Part shown: positions 1 to 10,689 of the stretch, in pieces
Numbering within the stretch: position 1 is the first letter of the stretch
Layout: every line of letters starts with the position of its first letter
Made by a program: the position numbers and the translations under genes
Notes under the pieces: generated by a model
Database searches by the model: none
The model's input: the letters and a program-made list of their open reading frames with translations, nothing else
Told to the model about the DNA's origin: nothing
Assembly: GCA_024811115.1 (NCBI GenBank)
Contig: JAKOGH010000811.1
Span: 1-64,000, forward strand
Reading direction: 5' to 3'
Source of the DNA: Terana coerulea
Lineage: Eukaryota > Basidiomycota > Agaricomycetes > Polyporales > Phanerochaetaceae
Length of the DNA: 64,000 nt

Positions 1-605
1 CGTCAGTTGCAGGGCAGTACACCCAGAGCGCGCCGAGTTATTGCGGAAACTCACCAAATTCTCGACGTCGCAGGCCCGTCCATCGGCGTGCGCGCTCGAA
101 GACGCATGCCCGGATGCGCCGATACTGCCCCGACTGCGACGGCGTTGGGTGCGCCCTCGGCCGCTTGCGTCTCGCTCGCCGGACGCATTGTCGTTGCGGA
201 ACAGCAATCCCGGACCCCACACCATCGGCGGGAGGGCGCGGATGGCATGAACGGCTGCGTGGGACGCCGGCCTGCGCGACACAACACATTTCAGGTGGGT
301 ACGACCACATCGCGCTCGGGAACGTCAAACACTCACCGTCGGCTTGCGCAGAAGTCTGTCCCTTCCCACGCACAGACCGTCGCAAATGCACCACGGAGCA
401 CGCCCTGTCCACAGCACAACGCGCAAACGCACGGGCGGGCAAGACCCCGGTTGGCGGACGGCGCCACATGGCGGAGTGGCGACATTCGCCTCGACGCTCC
501 GCGCAGCGCAGCCGCAGCCAGCCGTCGCCCGCACACGGCGGTCTACTCGTCGTGGCGCAGTCGGTGACCAGTGACGCCGTCGCGACCACGAAGCCGCCAT
601 GACGT

Positions 606-1100
606 CGGTCGCCGGACGACGATCGGTTGCGGAACGGCGACATCCGCCCCGGGACGTGGCGCAGCCGCAGCCCTCCATCGCGCACGCCCCGCGCCCCGCG
701 CGTCGACTTGTCCACGTCGGCCAGCGGCCAGCGACGACCTGTGGACCATGAACAGCCCAATATGTCGGTCGCCGGACGGCGATCTGTTGCGGAACGGCCA
801 AATCCGCGGCGACGATGCCCACCCACCCGACCGACGGGTGCCGTCCGCGCGTCCCGCTGCAGCGGCGTGTAGCAGCCACACCGCGGCCCTGGCAATGCGA
901 CGCCGAGACCGTGCTTGCGTCGGGGTCTTGGCCGCGGGACGCCGATCCATTGCGGAACGGCCAACATCGACCATCAACAGGGCAGTCGGGGGACTCGTAC
1001 ACGCACGCGCACCTGGTCTCTCCATTGACCACACTTCAACCACGTCAACGCGCCGTGAGGACCTCGGTCGCGGGATGCCGTTCTGTCGTAGAACGGCGAA
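606..1100. repeat. Degenerate GC-rich direct repeat, about four copies
   Basis: A motif that pairs a GGTCGCCGGACG-like block with a TTGCGGAACGGC-like block recurs near 606-640, 764-800, 930-962 and 1,057-1,100. The spacing is roughly 160, 165 and 137 bp. Weaker echoes (GTTGCGGAACA near 190, TTGCGGAAAC near 43) suggest the array once extended to the left edge. The long open frames on both strands here come from high GC content and have no recognisable domain, so I do not call genes. The copies are too diverged for a young satellite. Confidence 0.6.
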
Positions 1101-1147
1101 ATGGGCGCGCGATGCGCCCCACAGCGGCCAAGCGACGAGGACTCGAT

Positions 1148-1610
1148 TCGCAGGGCCCTCGCGGGCCCTACTCGGGGACGAGGCGCGCCTGTCGCGGGGG
1201 CTACACGCGTGGCCGTCTGACCGCAGGACGCCATACGCGGCGGCTGCCCGCAGCGCATCGACAAACTCCCGCGGCGGGAGGCGTCGTTTTCGCCTAGACA
1301 CGAAAAGACGGGCGTCTAACGTATGTCAGCCCGCAAGGCCGCTGGAGCATGAGCGTCGAGCGTACCTGTGCCGTCACCGCCGCATCTACCGCCTCCCAAA
1401 GACCAGCACGGCGACGAAGAGACCTCGCAGGGCCCTCACGGGCCCTGCTTGGGGACGAGGCCCCGTCAGCGAGGCGTCAGGCGTCGCCGTCGACCCGTCG
1501 GACGTCGGACGCGGCGGCATCTCGCAGCGCGCTGACAAAATCCCGGCGCGGGGGCGTCGTTTTCGCCTGGAAACGAGAATACGGGCGTCTATCGGCAGTC
1601 AGCCCGAATA
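1148..1610. repeat. Two-copy direct repeat with about 275-bp period
   Basis: The block around 1,150-1,175 (GGCCCT, a short gap, GGGGACGAGGC) returns at 1,428-1,455. The block around 1,259-1,335 (GACAAA, a GC-rich stretch, GGCGTCGTTTTCGCCT) returns at 1,533-1,607. Both offsets are about 275 bp, so a single unit was duplicated in tandem and then diverged. No coding function is apparent. Confidence 0.6.
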
Positions 1611-2099
1611 GCCTCGGCAACACGAGTTATGGACTCACCAACGGCGCACGGCTCGTCCTGGCCACCTCCACCGTCGTCTCCTTGCGTCGCGAAGCCTCGC
1701 GTGGGTCTTGGCGAGGCTGGAGGCAAAGATGCGCCCGCGCAACGGGCTGTTGGCGCATGTAGCGTCGAGGGCGCACGGACACGACGTCCGCGCGGATGCC
1801 GGATTTGAATGATTTACAGAATAAGGGACTGGTCCTGTGTCCTCGCGCGCACCAAGTCGAAGACGATGAGCCCTCCGTCCAAGGCCCCCAACATCAAATT
1901 CTTGTGCACGTCGGCAGTGCGCGGCGTTTCGAGACGTTCGCTTGCCGGACGTCGCTCGATGGCTGCACGACGCACCGTGCCCGGCGCGCACATGTCCTTG
2001 CGCGTTGCGAAGGATTCGGGGTGACGGTCTTGGGCAGATGAGCAACTACGCGGGAAGTCGAGGTAAGGCTCAGCCAGGTTTGCATCAATTCTATTGGTA

Positions 2100-4410
2100 C
2101 TCACTCTTATTCATAGGTCTGCTATCTTCGTGAATTGCCTTTGTTACCGACGGCGACGCCTCGGTTCAGCCTACGTCCCGCGGCTGGGACTCCGACCTCG
2201 CTTGATTGTATGGATAGACCTGTTGGAGGACACCGTCAGCTCCGATTGGCAGCGACGAGACAGCGCACGCAAGAGCTTCGCGGCCTTGCACGTACAAGCA
2301 TTCGAAGCGCACATACCTGTGTTGACGCGCCGTCGGTGGAGCAATACGCAACGCGCGTTCTCGTCGCCCTCTCGCTATTCTCTCTTCCATGCGCGCCGTC
2401 GGCGTGGGCTTGCAGGTCCGCCGACAAGACCCCGGTCGCTGGAATGTGGTCTGTCGCGTCTTTGCTGTGCGCGTGCACGACGGCCTTCAGTCGATGCGCT
2501 CTTCTGGCGGCTTGTGCGAATTGCAGCTTACGGTGTGTGTGCTGCGGGGTTGTAAGACGGCACAGTGAATGGCTTGTGCAATGGATACTGCTCTGGATGT
2601 GCAAAGAACTGCTGGTCGAGAACGAAGGGGTAGGAAGGGCTCAGGACAATGTGGAGTGTTGCAGGGCAGATTCACGACACCGAACCATGTGGACAATGCT
2701 GACCAAAATCTGGGTTCACAGAGAACGCGCGGCTTTGACTAGCAGCCGACGGCTGTGGATACTGGGCGTCGCTGCTTTGCAATGGGATCAGAATCAAGGG
2801 AAACACAACGGCATGCTGTTACGAGGTGGATTAGGCGACGTCTCGAGCTGGCACCTCGAGACGTGCGCAACTGACCAATTTCTGATCATCAGTTTCAGAC
2901 TTACTTGGTATATTGTCCAGGGTCCCACGTAATGTGCCTTGGCCATACCAGCCCATGCTTACACGACTAGAAAGTCTTGTAATCCTGAGCTGGTACTGCC
3001 AATGATTATTCAGTTGGACACTTGCACTGACAGTTCTTGCAAAGGCTGAAATCACAAGTACAGGCATTCTGCCAGCAAGGCCAGAGCTGATAGGCTCTGA
3101 TTTATTCTCACGGAATTGTGAACCTGGCATGCCGTGAACTGATAGGGAAGGTGCCGTGCATCTGCTGGGTAAAGTGTGAGTCCCACGCTACCTTGTTCCG
3201 TCATCTCATGATGCGAAGGAACATCACAGGTGCTGGGTTTGTACCTTGGCTACATTACACCAAATGCGATGCAATACCCAGCAGCTGTGCTTCGACAGCG
3301 CTACTCGCATCGCCTTGATGAAGGTCTAGTAGCCTTCTGATGTTTGTATTTCTGATTCTGCGGCCCGAATACATGTAAATCATGCCAAGCGGTATGATAG
3401 AGGACAAGCCTCGGATGGGACAGTTGGAGGTGCTGGTGCTTGATATCTGTGGGTATACAAGAGGGCTTGTATGATTCAAGAGCCCTGTGACATTGGAGAA
3501 TATCAAGAGCGACGTTGAACGGACTTGAAGTACGCGCACAGCAGTGACTACTAGCATGCCTGTCACCGTCTATCGCGACTAGCAAGGCCCTCTCTTGTCG
3601 TGGATCGCGGAACTCGCACGCTATGAACATTTCTACAATTAAACTATACCTAAGACAAACATGTGGAAGCTGCGCATGTATTCCAGTCCGAGCATGTCAG
3701 GATTTGGGACGGACGCCAGGATTTCGCCGGAAAGCGACCAAAGATGGCAATCCATCAACGCCACAAAGAAGAAGCACGCTCAGCGCCCTTACAGCGTTCT
3801 GCGCCGTTTACGCTCAACTTGTCTCTGCTCACGACATGGCCTGCTCGGCACTCCAGCTTCACATGTCGTTGGCGTCAATTTTACAATATCAACAGCTAAG
3901 TACCATTCCGCACTTGTTTTCGGTGCTTAGTTTTTCCCTCAGACGTCGAATTTGCGCTCAACTTGCGCGGCAGGCTTGCGGCTTGAAGTGTATGGGATGG
4001 GAGTGACGTCTCACCAAGGCCAGGCGAGCTGAGGCAGATTGGGGGCCTCGTTCAGCCGAGGTGCGCATGCTAGAGACCAAATGTACCTGGATACTGACAG
4101 GCCGTGGAATCGTGCTAGAAGCCTTGCGGCATGCTCTGGACGGTTTGCTCAAGCGAATCTTCCGACGGGTGGACCTCGTAACGCAAGCGCAAGTTCACGG
4201 CATGCCGTGATGGAGCGCGCGCTCTAGAAGATGTGCGATCAAACCGCTGTGCTGGGACGACAACGAAGAGAGAGCCGAGCTCGTTTTCGGCCCTTTCCTC
4301 GTTCCCGTCTCACTCAGCAGTTGGAGCGTTCCGGGCATGTGGGTACGACGTGTGATACGAGGGTCAGACGTACGACCGGAAGAAGGTCTGGAGAGGCCGA
4401 AAGTGCTGAG
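2100..4410. other. Stretch without a supported gene
   Basis: Open frames in this stretch are short, lack recognisable domains and overlap on both strands. Apart from the inverted repeat at 2,838-2,864 and a 20-nt sequence at 3,758-3,777 that recurs at 10,335-10,354, I see no interpretable feature. The base composition is less GC-rich than in the preceding 2 kb. Confidence 0.5.
2838..2864. repeat. Perfect 10-bp inverted repeat with 7-nt loop
   Basis: The arms acgtctcgag and ctcgagacgt are exact reverse complements separated by ctggcac. Each arm holds an XhoI-type CTCGAG core. It could be a cruciform, a hairpin or a dyad binding site. No flanking gene is recognisable, so its role is unknown. 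Confidence 0.6.
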
Positions 4411-4418
4411 ATGAAAGG

Positions 4419-4515
4419 TATAAAGGACGCGAGGCAAATGGATGAAGACTGCATCCTCTTCCCCTCGTCCTTCTCTCCCTTTCTCCTATCCCCACCACCC
4501 CTCTTCTCTGCTCAC
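4419..4515 (+). promoter_or_regulatory. TATA box and pyrimidine-rich leader of the multi-exon gene candidate
   Basis: TATAAA lies at 4,419-4,424. It is followed by a long CT-rich tract (about 4,450-4,515), a common arrangement just upstream of transcription starts in filamentous fungi. The first usable ATG of the multi-exon candidate, at 4,591, lies about 170 bp downstream of the TATA box. This supports transcription to the right but is not proof. Confidence 0.45.
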
Positions 4516-4590
4516 CCGGCAGCTGGCCATTTTACCTCTCGCACTGAATGCGCACTCTTCTCTCGCCGTCATCGAGGACGTTGCTCTCGC

Positions 4591-7140
4591 ATGCTCGCTT
4601 TCCGCGTCGCTCCGTTAGCGTCAGGAGGACCGGCTAGTGGTCCAGAGTCAACTTCAATAAGTAAGTGCTAGCTTACCCACTTGTAGTGGCTCTTGCGCTG
4701 ACTTTAAGCATCCATTTGTAATCGTTTTAGCGTTTGTTTGTACCTGCAATGTTGTGTATGCATTGCGTCTCGTCGGTGCCGCACTGTGTAACGGCCGAGG
4801 TAAGTACCAGTTCTCTTCTCAGCTCCGTTTATTTACTGATTGAATTCCACAGATTTAGCGGCTTATTCAGTTAGCTTACCACGTAAGTCGTCCGGCTAGT
4901 CTCGCCGTACCACACACTCATGCCACATTCAGTATAGGCCATCTGCTTATGGTATGCACGGCATTTCCCACTCGCTCGTCGCGCCGCACTGACGTCTCTT
5001 TAAAGGATAACAGTATGTACCCGCTACTGTTGACTGCGACAAGAACTTACGAAACTCGGCTTTAATAGCTCCAGCCTCCGTTCGCTATGGTCGACAGGCG
5101 GTCAGTCCAGGTAATTGACTTCAAGCCGCTCGAGAAGACACTGAACGGACGTCAATAGGGCCTGTACGGCTTTACTGCTGCCATGCCATGACGGGCGGCT
5201 GTGATATTTTACAGGTACGCCGTTGCTTCTACCGTGCTGCCATGATTACTGACTTAATATTGCACATTAGATGGCTGAATGCTTGCAACGGTTATTACCG
5301 TACTCGCCGCATTGTCAGTGCGTCCGGCGCACTGTTGGCGTCGACCGGCTACCACTCGAGACGACGCGGCGCGTTGCAGCCTGGGACCCCGAAGCTGCCG
5401 AGGCCGCCGGCCGCCAAAATATCTCCCGCAAGCTACGCCCGCCGTCCCCTTTGCTCGTCGCGTGAGACGGTACGGCATTGCGGCCACTGTGATATCCTAC
5501 AGGTGCGCAGTCGTTTCTGCGATGCTGCCATAATGACTGACTTGATGTACACAGATGAGCGAATGCTTAACACGGTTATTACCGTGCTTTGCCACATGGT
5601 CAGTGCGCTCGGCGGCATACCGTTGGCGTCTGCCGCTCGAGACGACACCGCGCGTCGCGATCTGCGACCCCGAAGCTGCCAAGGCCGCAAACATATCTTC
5701 CTCGCGCTATGCACGCCATTTCCCACTCGCTCGTCGCGTGGGGCGGCGCGTTGCATGGTATGCCGGTACTTAATCCGTATTATTGACCATGAAGCAATGG
5801 CTAACGAGATCTCGCTTCAGGGCACTGGTATTCAATCAGATAGGTTACGAACGCGTGACTGTGGATATAGGTAAGTAATGTCCAGCCCTCGCTTTGAATA
5901 CATTTTGAGCAGTCGTTCATAGGGTCTTGGCAAACACCACCACGCTGCAGTACTCTCCGGCGCCGTTACTACTAGTACGGCATAAGCAACTGTCAGTTAC
6001 TATACAGGTACGCGGCCGTTCACATGAGCTTACTGCTATTACTGATCCGATGACCACAGTTGTGCGACGAGGCTTCCTGCCAGTGGAGCATTCCGTGCAC
6101 CTTTCAAATATCGATTCAAGCCACGCCTGCCGCCTTGACCGTTGGCGAGAAGCAGGCTTCGTCCATTGACATACCTCTCATGCAACTCCCCATGCGCAGC
6201 ATCCAGGTAATGGCACCTTAGACCATCTAAAGCGGCTCATGCTGACCTTTACATGTAGATAATCTCTCTACTTGTGGCGACGATCATCCTATGCCCCTGC
6301 ACATGTACGCACGACAACGCCGGATTCGGCTCGCGATCGTTCATCGGATGTCGTGCGCCGTGGACGTGAGAGCCCGCAGGCTTCGTCCATCGACATATCC
6401 ATCATGCAATTCCCTATGCGCAACATCCAGGTAATGTCACTTAGACGATGTCAGACGGGCCATGCTGACCTTGAACTTATAGATAATCCATCTCCTTGTG
6501 GCGACAATCATCCCACGTCCCCGCACATGTACGACGCCGCCAGATTCGGCTCGCGAGCGTTCATCTGGCGTCGTGCGGCCGCTGCGGCGTGGACGTGAGA
6601 TTCCGTGGGCCGCTCTACTGATCCATCATACGGTACGTCTTGTAGTCTCTGTAACGCGTCGCATCGCTCACGAATATGCTGTTTCAAGCCTTATGCTCAG
6701 TATCTCGAAACTGCGGCCCGAGACAACATTGAGAACGCCGGGGGCATGCGTGTGCCGCAGAAAACTGCGCGCTCGACTGCCGACTCCCTCCCAATTCAAC
6801 CTATACCGGTACGCCCCATCATGTTATCCTATATACTCCAAGCAGTTGCTAACCTTAACCTTACAGCCCTTGTCCATGAATTCGCTCCGTCGTTATAGGT
6901 GCTTGTTGTCGAGTCGTCGACTATCACGGGTGCGCAGGCTACCGGTAAGTATTGACTCTTATTCAATAGCATTGTACACCCTTACCAACAAGTTACTAGG
7001 GTTTACGCTGTCGCAATCACCGAGACTGTGCCAACCGCGTCCGACCTCCACTCCTCGCAATGTACATGAAGCCGTTACAGCCGTGCTATTGGTGCTCCCC
7101 TCAGACATATCTACATCCTTCTGGCTGTTATCTTTACCAG
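4591..7140 (+). CDS. Unrecognised gene candidate built of many small exons with tandem exon duplications
   Basis: I do not recognise the product. From ATG 4,591, seven exons (4,591-4,660, 4,731-4,799, 4,853-4,882, 4,938-4,951, 5,006-5,012, 5,069-5,110, 5,159-5,214) join through six GT-AG introns of 48-70 nt into about 96 codons without a stop. Two of the exons are only 14 and 7 nt long. An exon opens at 5,271, but the path from there to 5,870 is unresolved. Beyond that, exons 5,923-6,007, 6,060-6,206, 6,259-6,430, 6,483-6,632, 6,689-6,808, 6,867-6,944 and 7,000-7,140 are separated by 52-58-nt introns. All of these introns are phase 0, and all complete exons except 6,259-6,430 keep the frame; that one contains a 4-nt insertion relative to its duplicate. 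Codons for Cys are frequent in several exons. The 3' end is not resolved; intron-like signals continue to about 7,700. It could be a real modular gene or a decayed one. Confidence 0.45.
5199..5780 (+). repeat. Tandem repeat of about 285 bp containing exon and intron
   Basis: The segment starting with TGTGATATTTTACAG (near 5,200) is repeated from about 5,490 with TGTGATATCCTACAG. Similarity continues through the following intron-like stretch, the exon beginning near 5,271 (second copy near 5,555), and the block CCCCGAAGCTGCC. The codons for Cys-Asp-Ile-Leu-Gln just before the donor differ only synonymously. A partial third echo (TATGCACGGCATTTCCCACT) occurs at 4,953 and 5,708. Confidence 0.6.
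6150..6602 (+). repeat. Tandem exon-intron-exon duplication of about 225 bp
   Basis: Copy one (about 6,150-6,371) and copy two (about 6,372-6,602) each contain the end of an exon ending in ATCCAG, a 52-nt intron with GTAATG donor, GCTGACC branch-like sequence and TAG acceptor, and the next exon starting ATAATC. Exon parts are more similar than the intron bodies, and several exon differences are synonymous. Copy one has four extra bases after ACATGTACG, which breaks its frame relative to copy two. Confidence 0.65.
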
Positions 7141-10100
7141 GTAAGTTGAGCTAGTCTCATCATTACGAGCACGTATGACCACTATACTGACCATCTTGGA
7201 CCACCACTCCTCGCAATGTACCAAACACGTCATGTATCAGTAGTACTTGTCCGTATACATTACGACCGGCGTTAAGTAGACTACAACCGTGACCACATAC
7301 AGTCTATATAGGTCGGGTACGCATGACACAAGGCCGTTGTACTGACCTCGTTCTATAGCTACGTCAGTAACGACGGACTCGGATATGCTCTGGCGGTGAG
7401 TCGCAGTCGCGGTAAGAGATTTCGGAAAAGGTCTTATAACAGGATAGACAGCTCACGTACTCTCGTTTGTAGGCCGTTAGGTCGAGCACCAATGATGACG
7501 AATAACGCGCAACCCGCGTATACATAAGTAGGTCGTTCTATTACACTCGCACCAAGCACTAATACTGAACGAGCTACAAAGGTGAATTCTTTCCTGCATA
7601 CTTAGGCTGACCCGGGGCCTTTGCATGCAAGGCGGCAAGACCATAGGGTCAGTGTCTTTGACATGCTATGTCCACTAGCGGGTACGTCGAACACTTGTTT
7701 ATTACTATTCAGGCCGTTAATGTACGTGTAGGTGCCTATCTATTGGACTCGTGTTTACGTGCCGGCGTCGAACTGCGCGACACTGCTACCCAGTGCCACC
7801 TCTCGTTACGGGATGCACGCCGCACCGTGACTCTTGTTACATTGGTGTTCCGCTACTGTATTGCCGGACGTCAGTACTGGGCGCACATAAAGGTGTTTGT
7901 AAGTCTTTGCTTACCATCTTGCTAGTGATGTGCGCTCATAGCCGTATTGCTTCGTCAGCTCGTATGTGCGGTGGCTCAATGGCGCAAGCATGCCCTGCGC
8001 CCATATACATGACAGCTGTACTCGGGGCAAGCGTTCGGCGCGTCTGTGCTCGATGCGGAGCTTCGTGCGTTACACTCCCCGGCGACTGATGCTCGTGGCT
8101 AGCAATGCCGCAGCGGCGAGCAAACGCGAACCGAGCGCGCCGAGGACGTTGCGAGACTTTCCGCTTGGTGTCTCGTGCGTTCGCCCCGTTCCGAGACGTC
8201 GTCCGCGGCTACGGTGCGTCATTTCGCTTGTTCTCCAAGGCCTCGTAGGCTGAGAATCAATAGGCGCCCGTATATTCGCTTGCATGCAATGTCGACATTG
8301 TTTCCGCCAGGCCTTTGGCTGGGCGTAGAAGGATGCCGCGAGCATCCACTCGGAGAGGGTATCCCTCGACTCGGCGAGTGGCTTTGCCCGCATGCTGTTC
8401 GCCCAGCGTGCTGCCAGAACTTCAAGCTGCTCGGCCCGCTCATTTGTGTTGTTGCGCGCCGCACGTAGGGTGCGTTCAACGGTATGCCGCGCCATTGAGC
8501 CTGCCTTGTCAGGCAGGCGCGAGCTCTGTGGCGTCGCAACGCTTGACCTTCTCTAGGCCCGTACCTCTCGTTCCTCTCGTTCTCGATGGGTTTGGCTGAC
8601 TTTTTACATGTGGGCAGGCGTGCCAGTCGCTCTGCGCTGCTCGCGGCCGGACGGCGGAAGCAGCCTGCGCGGGCTGGCCAGTGATTTCTCGCGCACGTGC
8701 GCATTTGACTCGGCGTCCGTGGTGTCTGCCGTAGCGACTCGGCCGTCGCCTTCTCTCGTGCGGTGCGTGCATCCTTTCAGCCTTGACTTGTTGTGCCGGC
8801 GCGCGCGTTCCGCGTCGAGACCCTTCCCACTCGATAGTGTCTGCGGTGTCCGATTTAGTACAAGGTGGTCAAGGCGGGGTGGACGAAGCGTACCGAGGAA
8901 GCCGCGGCACCGTGGCATCGGGCACCGTTGACTTGCGCAACGGCCAGGCTACGGAGAGCGGCTTGCGGCGTCGGCGAGTTGGAACCGACGCCAAAGCCGC
9001 CGCCGGACGGATGAGACTGTGTGATATGGGGTGAATAGCGGTCGAGGCCTGGACGATATGTCCATTAGCCAATGAAAAGATGGTGGTCGGGCGGTCAGGC
9101 AACCAGGCCGGTGCCCAGTGCCGGCATGCGCACTGGGCGGCGTTCGGGTCGGTGCTGGTGTGGTTGGCCGGGCGAGGCTCCCGTCGCATCGCCGTGTGTT
9201 TGCTTGGGCACGGAATGGCGACGGCGTGCCGTGCGCCGGTATTCAGCCATCGTCGAATGGCGGGCAGCACCCGTGCTGCAGAGCCTCGGGCTGATTGGGT
9301 CGGGCAATGGCGTCTGAGTGCAATGCCGCGGTCACCCCTACGGCGAATGAGACGGCTGGAGCGAATGAGTGACCTGAGCGAGATGGCATAAGTTTACAGC
9401 GAAGGCAAAAGTGTTTGCGCGAACGTACCAAATCGGAGCGAGCCTGCCCGCCGCACGGCGTCCTGGCAAGGTGCGCAGTCACCCGAAGGCAGCGCGCACA
9501 ATTCTCGTGCTCCGGTTACGCGTCAAAGCGTCGGGACCCGTGGTACTTTCGCCATGGACGTTGGTGGATGTACGCTGGGGTCAGGGTTTAAGTCGACTGT
9601 TGCGACTCCAACGGGTACACGGGAGGAGGACGTTGGGTGTCTTGGCTAGTAGTCCATGAGTCACAACTTTGCCCTTTCGTAAGCTACTGCTTTCAGACTT
9701 TGAACGGATGCTGTGCTTACCTTCATGCCCTCAGCTCAAGCCAAGGTTGTCGTAGCCGTCGACTTCGCGGCTGCGAGTCAACCTCGCCTTGCTTCTGGCA
9801 GGGCGTTTGAAGAGCAGGGCGCCGGAGGTCGAGGTGCGCGTGCATGGACTTGAAACGCGACATTTGCGCTCTTCATAGGATCGAGCACCGACTCTTACAA
9901 GACCTAGGCGGTCAGACAAGTCATGTGTGCCGGGGAGGTCGAGAGCTGGGGGTCTCTCCCGCAGGAAAACGCGGAACTTGCGGTCGCTGTAGTCGCCGGT
10001 GCGCTTGATGGCTCCACGCCATTTTTGGTCTCCGCACTCGCCCATACTTTCTCATGAATCTTGAGGCGTCGGTTGCGACGGGACGGCTTGCGCAGAGCCG

Positions 10101-10680
10101 AGAGGGCGCGACGAAGCGGGAGGTCGGTGCGTTGGGACATTGCTGGCGAGCTGGCAACTTCGGGTTGGCCTACCGTGCTCAGCACACGACGAGAGCGCGT
10201 GAAATTCACACGGCGAGTGCCAGCATGGTATACGAGGCGACCTGGGGTGTCGAATGGGACGGGACACGAGTATGCGGGTGGGGAAGAGAGAGATGATGGG
10301 AGAGCGAGAGAGATGCGTGGGCGCCAAGGGCTCGACGCCACAAAGAAGAAGCACTCAGCTACTTTGCAGAGGCTGCCTGCTGCATCGCACCAGCAATACC
10401 TCCATCGCAGTCGAGCAAACAACCACGGTTGTGAAACAAATATATTTGTGCTTTGATTAATATACATGGCTCTGTGTGTACCCCTCTCCACGTAAGGTCT
10501 TCGTCTACTACGGCGTATTCAACTTTTCCTCCTCCTGGAACCAGCCGAGCGACGGCGCGTCCTTGTCCTCCGCCACCGAAGCCAAGACCAGCTGAGCCGC
10601 CGCATGCAGTCGGCGGCGAGTCCACGCTCGCGTTCGCGTCGCCACGGAACATCTTCCGAGTGCACCTTGTGCACGAGGTT
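7141..10680. other. Gene-poor stretch with intron-like signals at its left end
   Basis: Up to about 7,700 there are further donor and acceptor pairs with tiny intervening segments (for example 7,237-7,395). The block ACTCCTCGCAATGTAC of the preceding exon is echoed at 7,206. The recurring sequence GCCGTTA after AG appears at 7,474 and 7,713. From 8 to 10.6 kb I see no protein that I recognise on either strand; the frames are short and compositionally driven. Two small hairpins are visible: GCCTGCC...GGCAGGC near 8,502 and CCCAGTG...CACTGGG near 9,115. Confidence 0.4.
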
Positions 10681-10689
10681 GCAGAGATG

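Noticed and set aside
38..1611. Long open frames (up to 346 codons) on both strands
   Set aside because: They overlap in several frames, lack domains and reflect high GC content in degenerate repeats.
5188..5874. 228-codon open frame as a single-exon gene
   Set aside because: It runs through intron-like segments with good donor, branch and acceptor signals, and its duplicated halves support a spliced model better than one continuous exon.
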